NCBI GenBank assembly: GCA_037447655.1
Contig: JBBHKE010001378.1
Coordinates: 232,764-296,763 of the forward strand
Direction of reading: 5' to 3'
DNA: 64,000 bases
From: Zygnema cylindricum
Taxonomy: Eukaryota; Streptophyta; Zygnematophyceae; Zygnematales; Zygnemataceae
The position numbers and the translations under genes are program-made. The notes under the pieces were generated by a model. The model searched no databases and was not told the origin of the DNA. It worked only from the letters and a program-made list of their open reading frames with translations. Shown here one piece after another: positions 55,675 through 64,000 of the stretch (the stretch's first letter is position 1; the number at the start of each line of letters is the position of its first letter).

Positions 55675-58600
55675 ATGCCTAAGCGAGCTATGGAGACCGC
55701 TGTTGGAGAGGAAGAAGATTTTCCTCGAGGTATTCCTGACGCCTAACTGTTTATCTTTGGTTTCTAGAGGAGCTTTATATTTTTTTGAGCTGAAATTTTG
55801 TTTTTTTTTGGATATGTCGTTTTTTATTGACTTTTTCTATTTATGTTGTATCTTGTTTGTTGAATTCTTACCTACAATCGATCATTAGAGTGGGTATTTC
55901 TCTTCTTTTTTTCCGTCTCCCTCACTCCTTGCTAAATTTCTATCTATATTTCACCCTGGAGTTTGTAATTTATGGGTTTTTTCTCTCTCCTTTGACATAT
56001 TATTATGCATAACAATTTATTTTCTTCCTCTCGGCTGGTGCTCCCTCCTATAACCAGGAAAAAAATATTTTTAGCAGTGTCTTTGACACGAGAACTCGAA
56101 TTTTTGTATAAACAAGTTTATTATCACAAGTTTAGCTCTGCATCTCGAAATTGAAATTTTTGAAACCGGGACTGGGGACCGGTCAAATTCTGTTAGTTTA
56201 GAAAATCCATCTTGTCAAAAATACACCGCTCACCCAAAAAAATCTGACCTGTTTAATTTGAAGTTTTAATCTTTTGAGTCTCCAAATTGTGTGCCTCATA
56301 ATTTAGAAGAAAAAGACCACCAACAATCAAGTATAGCCTCCGTGAACCGGATGATAGTTATTTTTATTCCATCCTAGTTATTGGTTCGCCCAGGCTTCTT
56401 GGGTAGACTCTTGGGAATGCTTATAAACAAATAGACTTCTTGGGTATTCCTATAATCAAAGAGGCTTCTGAAATATTCTTGTGAACAAATAGACTTCTTG
56501 GGTATTTCCTATAAACAAATAGATTTCTTGGGTATTCGTATTAACTACACTGTGAATCTTTATTAGCGTTAATAACGCTAATTCGGCGCCTTTAAATTTT
56601 GACCCTCGAACCTAAAAATAGGTACTGTTTAATTAGCGTTAATTACTCTAATTTCGACTGTTAGTGTCATGTACGAAATGTGTCAGTCCGTACCAAAACT
56701 GCTCATTATTTCGCACAAACTTACAGAATAAGTGTCAGATAAAGGCGTCGACAAGGGAAATTAAGTGCGTCGCCACAGAAAAGCACACTCAGATTTGATT
56801 CCCAGTCATAAAGACAAGGGAAAATCGCGAGAACCTGTTCTCACATGTTCAAACGTCGAATATGTTAACACAGACTATCGCGGCTAAATATGGGAATGTG
56901 TATCCAAACTAGTGTTAGGTGTATAAATTAGCGGTGATTTTTGTTGGCGTTAGGCACTTGAACCCAACATAGAGTTAATAACACTAATTGTTTCTTTACA
57001 CTTATTATTTCTTAACTCTAATATTGATTCACGATGTAATAGACTTCACGGTGTAGTTTGACAATCTTGCATTGTTCACATGTAATTTTTTTGAGCTCTT
57101 TATTTCAGGTGGAGGAGGTTTATTGACTCCGTTGGAACGGCGAGAAATAAGAGAGAAGGCTGAGGCTGAGGTTTCTCGGACTGGAGATGCCAAAGAAGTC
57201 AAGGGAAAAGGGGATAAGGGAGAAAGAAAAGAGAAACGAAGGAAAATTGGAGGGGGAGGGAAGAAAAATGCGGATTCTGAAAAATTGCTCACCGGAAAGT
57301 TGCACTTAGGCAAGGCTAATAGATATGTGGAACTTTTGAGGTTCAAGGTGAGGAAACAGTTTGTATCAATTTTCCTATTAGAAAAATAAACAACCTTTTG
57401 CATTATGTATAACATTAAAGTTAAACACAGTTGTTTGTTGGGGATGTGGAAAACGGAAGTTCATGAAGGTAGTAATATTGACCCAAGTTCTTCTATTCTT
57501 TCAAGTTTAAGCGAAAGAAATGGTGATCTGCAGTCCCCCCCCCCCTTTTTTTTTTTAGCTCTTTCCATTTATCGGAACACAAAATATACAAAGAGTTTGC
57601 TCTTTAGAGTTGCGAATTTGAAACAAAGACCGTGTCTTCCCTTAGTTGACATATTCTGGTTCTCAAGTCACAATCTGTTTTGTATGTCATTACAGGAAAA
57701 CGGACTTGTGAAATGAAAAAGCGTATTCTCTAAGTAGTGTGTTGTGAGATGTATAGTGCCTTCTTTAGTCTGGGAAAAGGAAGGTCCTCCAAGTTGACAA
57801 TCATTATTTCACAACCATTACAGGACCACCTAATAGATCTCATCAAAGCGCATAGACAAAACATGTTCAAGCATCAAAAGACACGAGTTGAAGCTTTTTT
57901 GTGGAGATTATCGATGAGGACTGGTGTAGTCTATTGTTCATGTGAACGTAGGACCTGGTTGTTTGCAGCAGAATGTACTCCATCTTTTGACTTGGAGTAT
58001 TTTTGTCTGTGCAACTTGTTTAATGAAAAACATTGGCTCGCAGAGTTGTCCCCTCATTTAGTATTTATCCAAAGGTGACGTGTTCGATTAAGATGTGATT
58101 TCAAGCGTAGCTCATACCTTGTTTATAGGTGTTCTCTCAACCGAGTAGTTTATGGGCTAGGAGTTCTGCTGGGATTACTTACTTCCTTGCAAAGAGGTAC
58201 TGATGGCTTCAAGTCGGCACTGTTCTCTTTGACTTTATGGGCGTTATTCTTAGGCTTTTAGAGATTTTCCTACTTTTGAAATTAAAGATTTATGTCATTT
58301 TTTAGTAAGAGGCTCGTTTTCATGTATAGCTATCCACCACATCATAAAGGGTTTGGTGCTACACTGCTCTCCGCCGATGTTGTGTAATCAACTGTGAAGT
58401 AACATGGATCACCGAGTTATTTCAGGAGAGTCAGTTGTCAATACTGTGCAGGTGTCAAATTATTCACATTGAGAAACAACGCATATATTACCGATAGTGT
58501 ATTTCTTAAGCAAACAGGGAAAGCTACTTAGATCTACCCACCAGTTAATCTTCGGCTCCTCCAATAAATTGGTTATGCATTGTTAGATATGGTGCAATGA

Positions 58601-61600
58601 TGAAATAAGCTTGGGTTCGTTGGAAAGCCTAACCTACCTGTGTTTACGTAACTACCAGGTTGGGGAGTTTCTATTTTCGTTTTGCAGAATTTGGATATTG
58701 GAGCTCGGTTGTGGGGTGTGATAGAGGAAGTCAAAGATACAGAATTGGTCATTGGACTTTCCAGTGGTTTGCGAGGGTTTGTCGAAGCTGGGGAGACATC
58801 AGATGTTTTGGCTGGAGACTATCCTTCTCAAGCTAAGGACAATGGAAGTCAGAAAAGCAAGAGTCAAGCTGAGGCAAGTGAATTGGACGTTGGTGAAGAG
58901 GACTCCGACGACGATGAAGCGATGGGTGAATTGGTGAGTCATTACAGGCAGTTCTTTTAGAGTTTGCTAACATGAATTTTTTGACCGATTCCTTGCAAGT
59001 TCTTGTCAAAATTGAGGGTGTCTTATTCAAAGTGTTTTTTACCAGCTGTACTATTGAAGGCATCCTAACAGATCATAGTTGCAGACAATAGTGGGTTTTT
59101 TGCCTCATGCTTCATTTTTCTTTCGAATTACAACTTGTTTGAGTACTTTTCTGTCAGATTGTTGAATTATTGGTTTCCATTCGGCGATTTGACCATGTTT
59201 TCCGGTTAAAGCTGTGAGCCATCATTCTATGTCAAGTGATGCCATTTTTGGAAATTTTACTCCGTGATATTTCACAATGACATATGGCAGCTCTTAATTC
59301 TCTTGGCTGATATACAGTGGCACCAGTATTGTAAGTGGAAATAGAGAATTCAAGGATTGCACAATGATGTCAGGACATCGCTCATCGCTATTAGAAACAA
59401 TAACACTAATTCTATTGCAACTTTTTTTGGCCGAAAATCATAAAATAGTGTTAGTAACGCGCTATTTAAGGGAGTAGGCTACAATCTGCCACTTCTCCCT
59501 ACACTAAATTAGTATTGTACGCTCTAATTTCACATTAACACATAGTTTTTTTACTCTTATATCGAGTGTCGGTGTAGTTTGCTTGTAGCTTTGGTTTCCC
59601 TGGATGTTTTTTTTGTTTTGGTGTTTTTTTTTTTTTTTTAATCTGGTGAGAAGTGAATGAATCATTGTGTCGCTGGCACTAATTGCTAAACCATATGGAA
59701 CAGGGTATCTTCAGAGTGCTGAGTGCCTGTCCAAGTGGCATTGCTTGTTTTTTCCTGTTTCTTAATGTCAGGTACATGTAAAACTTTGCTCTGACATCAG
59801 GAAATTGGGATTGGGAATTTGTTTCCAGGAGAATACAATGCCAAGTCTCCGGAAATTGTTCTCCAAGGGTCAGCTTGTACCTTGCACCGTATTAGATTTG
59901 ACGGCCAAACCGAACAAATCGGGACGAGTATCCAAACGTATCCAGCTCTCACTGCGCCTCTCACGATTACACCAAGGAATGGGATCCGAAGTTTTCCAAG
60001 AAGGAATGGTACGTGACAATTAGTGATGCGTAGCGTATCGTTATTATTACGATATTTTGCGATAGGCTACAAGTCAATGGTGTAGTGTGAAAACTTGAAC
60101 ATTGTACGTGCTGCTACTTTTCCAATATAATATACGTTACAATACGCTAGTACAATTTACACTACAATATGTATCATAATGCATAGTACAGTTTGCGTAA
60201 GTACTATATACTGCAGGGTACAGAGTACAAGTTATAAAAGTACCACAAATAAGAGAAATTATAAAGAAATGCGACGTGGGTGGGCAAATATCCTCAGACG
60301 TATTTGTTATTACGGATTTATTTCGTTCGCTACTTGAATTCAATGTTCAAATTAAGTTTACACATGTTTTATCTCACGATCTTAACGAATTGTATTGACA
60401 CTTGTAGAGGACAGTTGTTGTAGATTGCTTTAAAATTGTAGTAGTTTTAATCAACGACATTAGTTGATATCTTTTATGTACTGTGCATTTCTGTAGTTGT
60501 CTGATGCACTAGAAATTTTATTTTTCTTCTTGGTACGTATCGAATATTGCAGCCTGTTTTTGCCGCTGTATTGAATTCATAGTTTTGGCTCGATACGCAT
60601 CACTAGTGACGATGATAACATTGACCAGCTAGGGGGAAATTGTCAACTCGGGACAAACTAGTAATCCTCATCCAATCAGTGCCTTAAATTGAGGTTTCTG
60701 GATATCTCTATTGATTATGAAACCTGGGCTAGATTGCCTTGTCATCTGGGAATATACTGCAGGTTGAGCGTGGATGGATGTTGTGAAAAGTGAAAGAATA
60801 TTCTTGAGTGAGGTGTTGACTTTCTGATGAGGATTTAAGTGTGACTTAAGAGCGTCATATAGTTCACCATTTTTGTGAGGAGTCCACTGTTTCTGTTCCT
60901 GTCAAGGAAAGTAGATGATTGAAGCTGTGTAGATAGGCCTTGCAGGTATACCAAGTTCATTGATCGGGATGCTGGATACACTGATTTATCTACCTGTCTT
61001 CTGTCTTTTATCTTTTGTCTTTTTCCTACAGGTCATGGCTGCCTGTGTTCAGAGTTTGGAGGAACACGGGGCTGTCCTCTCATTTGGAATCCCAGCTGTC
61101 TCGGGTTTTCTTCTCTTCAAAGATTATAAAGTACCAGGTGACTTCTTTTTATCCCTTGGTTCCTTCTTGGCCTTCGTACTTCTATGCAGAATTAAGAAGA
61201 TTACTGCAGCAGGAGAATTTTTGTGTTCTTAGCTCAGATTGTTGAAGAGGAGTGGAGTTGTCGCAGTTGAAACTTACAAATCTAAACTTTTTTTTCCATT
61301 GCAAGAGGAACTTTCTTATAAGTGCTGTGAAATTAATATCTGCGGAGGTAATGTTCACATCTGTGTATTGGCAACTATGTGGTTATACTTCCGTGGCTCA
61401 AATCGTTGCAGTAATTCTCCCAGGTGACTAGTCAATGTTAAGCAGTACATTACAGCTTGCCGTTTCAGAAACTCTGTTTGTTTGACAGTTTTTTTTATGG
61501 ATAGATAGAACAAACAAGATGGGTTGCAGGAATTGACAGTCCTCCAGAACTTCAAAAGGGCCAGCTCCTTCAATGTCTTGTTGGAGCCTTTAACAAGAAC

Positions 61601-64000
61601 AGTCGTACTGTTGCTTGCAAAGTCATCCCTGAAGAGGTTGCCTCGGCAACGGTATGGTCCTAACTCAAAGCTCTTGCCTTTTCTTCAATTGTCTTTGATT
61701 GGTTTCACCTCTCCTCTTTAAGACACCTGGTCCTTCCTGGCTATAAACTACACCTCTCATCATTATTAACACTAATTTTATCGCGTCTTTTTTTGGCCCA
61801 AAATCATAAATTCGTGTTATCAACATTAAAATAGAATCAAAGCTAATATGGAAAGTTTTCATTTAGTGTTAACCACTTAATATTATGATCGTAGAAATTA
61901 GCGTTATGTACGACAATTCTGTTTTCGTACAGAATGTCCACATGACTTCTCAATTCTACAACGTTAAGTGTGTATTGCATGTAAATTAACTCAATACCTG
62001 TTAGCCGCCGGAAATAGCGGGAACGTTACTTAGTACAAAGCATAAAATAGCGTAAATTAACCAAAAATACTGTTAAATTTTACTCTTATTTATATGTTCC
62101 GTATGATTTCCAAACCCCACAATTACGTCTCTTGGCGGATGTTGTCAAGGTAGTGCACTTGCACTTGAAATAGGGTTGATGCTAGCTCAGCGTAGACGCT
62201 ACAGAGTTGACACACACATTTGTTTTTTTTTTCGACACCGATACACAAAATAGCGTTATTAACACTAAATTAGCGTTTACGCAATTTTTTTTCAACACTA
62301 ATAATGATGAGCGGTGTAGTGTTGTAAATTGAGCAGGATTTGCCGATAGTTGGTATGTAATTTTTGAAGTGCATTGGTAATTGATGTATCAAACTGATAG
62401 CTGATAGCTATTACCGCCGACTATTGCTATATATCAATATTGATATAATGATATTATCAGTATTCGTACATTTATTGCTATTTGAACGGTTTGTTTGGAA
62501 GATGTTGAGGGCATATTTTTTTTCTCAGGACGGTGTGCTTCATTGTACAACACCGTGATGAAATTCGTATGGAAAAATTTACATGTAAAAATATACATGT
62601 TTGACTTCGTACCTTGATTTTTATTTTTCGGATTTTGTCCGCAACATTTTCGTCCAAGCAAGTGTTTGGTCAAGATTTGACCAGCTGTTTGTTCTAGGTC
62701 TACTTACTAACATATGTACTAAGTACCGTACACTTGTTGGTCAGTTAGCTCCTTGATATTTTGATATATCAATATCGCGATATATTGTTTGCGACTTCGA
62801 ACAATGTCAACTCTATCTGAAATGACTCAGGTTTAATGCGTCAAAAAAGTTGGAGTTTTGTTTGATATTTTGTCTTTTTGTGGAGAGAGCAACCTATTTA
62901 AGTGATGTGAAACCTATTTAAGAGAGGTTGATATGGTGATCAGGTCCGGGAGTACGAAGGCCTCACCATAGAAAGCCTACAACCAGGGCAGCTTGTGAAT
63001 TGTCGGGTTCAGAAGGTTTTGACAGATGGCCTACTTGTTTCCTTCCTTACATACTTCACAGGAACTGTAAGTTTGACCTTTATGTTACCTCCACCTGAAC
63101 TCAAATAGCTAGAGAGAAAAATACATATGCAGGGCTCTAATCAGGATGACCTTATTAAATTATCTTTTAACGGTGAAGCATTCGTAACCTTTGGTGCACA
63201 GAGACTAGTTAGTTTTTTTTTTTTTTTGTTTTTTTTTTCTTGTCAGTGCTGGCTTAATGCAATGGAAATAGGCGTTGCTACCATTTCTAGATCATCTCCT
63301 TTCTGGAGGACAAAGGCGTTCAGGCAGAGTAGGCTTCTGTTGAAATAGCTGAATCGAGATGTATTTACAGCACAGACTGATTTGAAAATACAAAGAACTT
63401 ATAATAATGTCTTCAACAATTTGTCTGGCACCAAAGGTGAAAGCTCTGATTTTCTATGTTGGCACTTCAGGTTGATCGTTTCAGCTTCGAGTCAGAGCTG
63501 CCTTCGGCTGACTGGGCAACCAAGTACGCTGAAAACACAAGGGTGAGGCATAGTTGATTAGTAAAACTAAGTAAAGGAATGAGTTTACTTTAAAAAACGA
63601 AGATGCACAACTGTGTAAGTCAATTCGTTCACTCTAAGGTTCCTATTGGCTTCATTAACGTGCAACAAAAGCATGGCTTTCCCAGTATTGAGTGTTCGAT
63701 GTGTTGTTAGAGACTTCGAACTTCTGCCTCTTGTAGCTGTGCTACAGCGGAGAATCGAAGTATAACCTTGAAAAGTTGCAAGTCATAGTTGCTCCGCATA
63801 AAGTAGTAGAACTATTATATTTTATAATTGGCAATTCATAGAGGCCGTTTCATTGCTCTTATAGCTGTTTCGGTGCTTGCTTTGCAGTTACGTGCGAGAA
63901 TTGTTGTGGTTGACTTGACCCATAAACAAGTGGGGCTATCACTGAATTCGGAGCTTGTGGCAGGAGCTGCTCCTAAGCAGGTGAGTAACGGTCACCTGCT
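55675..64000 (+). CDS. RRP5: rRNA biogenesis protein RRP5, N-terminal part (continues past the window)
   Basis: RRP5 binds pre-rRNA in the nucleolus with a row of S1 domains and is needed for both 18S and 5.8S/25S processing. Nine exons were joined: 55675-55729, 57109-57347, 58688-58933, 59829-60008, 61032-61137, 61530-61651, 62944-63066, 63471-63542 and 63888-63980. All have GT..AG introns in phase and give 412 residues. The start MPKRAMETAVGEEEDFPRGG fits plant RRP5. A Lys-rich linker (residues about 40-80) precedes S1 repeat 1 (NLDIGARLWGVIEEVK, residue 99 onward). Repeat 2 starts near KGQLVPCTVLDL (about 187) and ends LSLRLSRLHQG. Further S1-like blocks contain VQSLEEHGAVLSFG, LQKGQLLQCLV, LQPGQLVNCRVQKVLTDG and ARIVVVDLTHKQVGLSLN. 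Complete proteins are near 1,800-1,900 residues and end in TPR repeats, so most of the gene lies to the right. Introns hold four TIR elements. Confidence 0.9.
56548..57036. mobile_element. TIR element in RRP5 intron 1
   Basis: The left end CACTGTGAATC(T)TTATTAG and the reverse complement of the right end CATCGTGAATCAATATTAG are flanked by TA. It lies 72 bp upstream of the exon 2 acceptor. Confidence 0.75.
59376..59574. mobile_element. Short TIR element in RRP5 intron 3
   Basis: The right end is GTGTCGGTG before TA; the left end is eroded (CATCGCTCATCGCTATTAG). The interior matches 44518-44705. Confidence 0.55.
60023..60603. mobile_element. TIR element in RRP5 intron 4, GTATCGG-like family
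   Basis: The ends GTGATGCGTAGCG and, in reverse complement, GTGATGCGTATCG are flanked by TA (60021-60022, 60604-60605). It begins 14 bp after the exon 4 splice donor and makes up more than half of the intron. Confidence 0.75.
61751..62316. mobile_element. TIR element in RRP5 intron 6, CACC family
   Basis: The left end CACCTCTCATCATTATTAA and the reverse complement of the right end CACCGCTCATCATTATTAG are flanked by TA. The element is 566 bp and is the best-preserved relative of 33640-34020. Confidence 0.78.
62319..62800. mobile_element. Partial GTATCGG-family element in RRP5 intron 6
   Basis: It starts GTGTTGTAAATTGAG and continues GGATTTGCCGATAG, which matches the beginning of 43168-44245. 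It shares the TA with the preceding element. No clear right end was found. Confidence 0.45.

Noticed and set aside
57029-57415. Minus-strand Ser/Phe/Pro-rich frame
   Set aside because: It is the complement of the Lys/Gly-rich RRP5 exon 2.

Overview
The window looks like repeat-rich nuclear DNA of a plant or close streptophyte relative. Three genes with spliceosomal introns and plant-like products sit at the right-hand end. The left two thirds are Ty1/copia retrotransposons, short inverted-repeat transposons, one hAT relic and a 40-bp satellite. The inositol kinase resembles land-plant ITPKs, the retroelement primer site matches the plant initiator tRNA-Met, and one gene start carries a telo-box. 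The species cannot be named from the sequence alone; a seedless or otherwise lightly sampled lineage is only a guess.

Layout. 0.8-2.3 kb: broken hAT transposase. 3.9-10.1 kb: copia element 1 (+), with both LTRs and a perfect 5-bp target duplication, inserted into a small TIR element. 11.5-13.9 kb: 40-bp tandem array beside a 10-N gap. 13.9-19.7 kb: copia element 2 (+). 19.7-20.8 kb: internal copia fragment (-). 20.8-26.9 kb: copia element 4 (-). 26.9-27.4 kb: LTR piece (+). 27.4-31.3 kb: copia element 5 (-), deleted for most of pol. 31.3-32.5 kb: RT/RNase H end of a different copia lineage (+). 33-45 kb: gene-poor, AT-rich DNA with many TIR elements that leave TA duplications. 45.1-46.9 kb: ITPK (+). 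47.6-51.1 kb: a 1.2-kb tandem duplication whose second unit is split by a copia fragment without LTRs. 51.8-53.8 kb: NOL7/UTP16-like nucleolar gene (-), assembled here from five exons. 55.7-64.0 kb: first nine exons of RRP5 (+), running off the window.

The NOL7/UTP16-like gene and RRP5 are divergent neighbours, and both families act in early small-subunit rRNA processing. About 1.36 kb of their 1.89-kb spacer is transposon sequence. ITPK acts in inositol phosphate metabolism and is not obviously linked to them.

The most unusual signal is shared by four copia elements from different families. The gag start codon lies inside the LTR. The primer-binding site lies inside the gag reading frame one base after the LTR, and it matches the anticodon arm rather than the 3' end of initiator tRNA-Met. 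The target duplication of element 1 fixes this LTR boundary. Two of the families also carry an antisense tRNA-like module and a perfect hairpin in the LTR.
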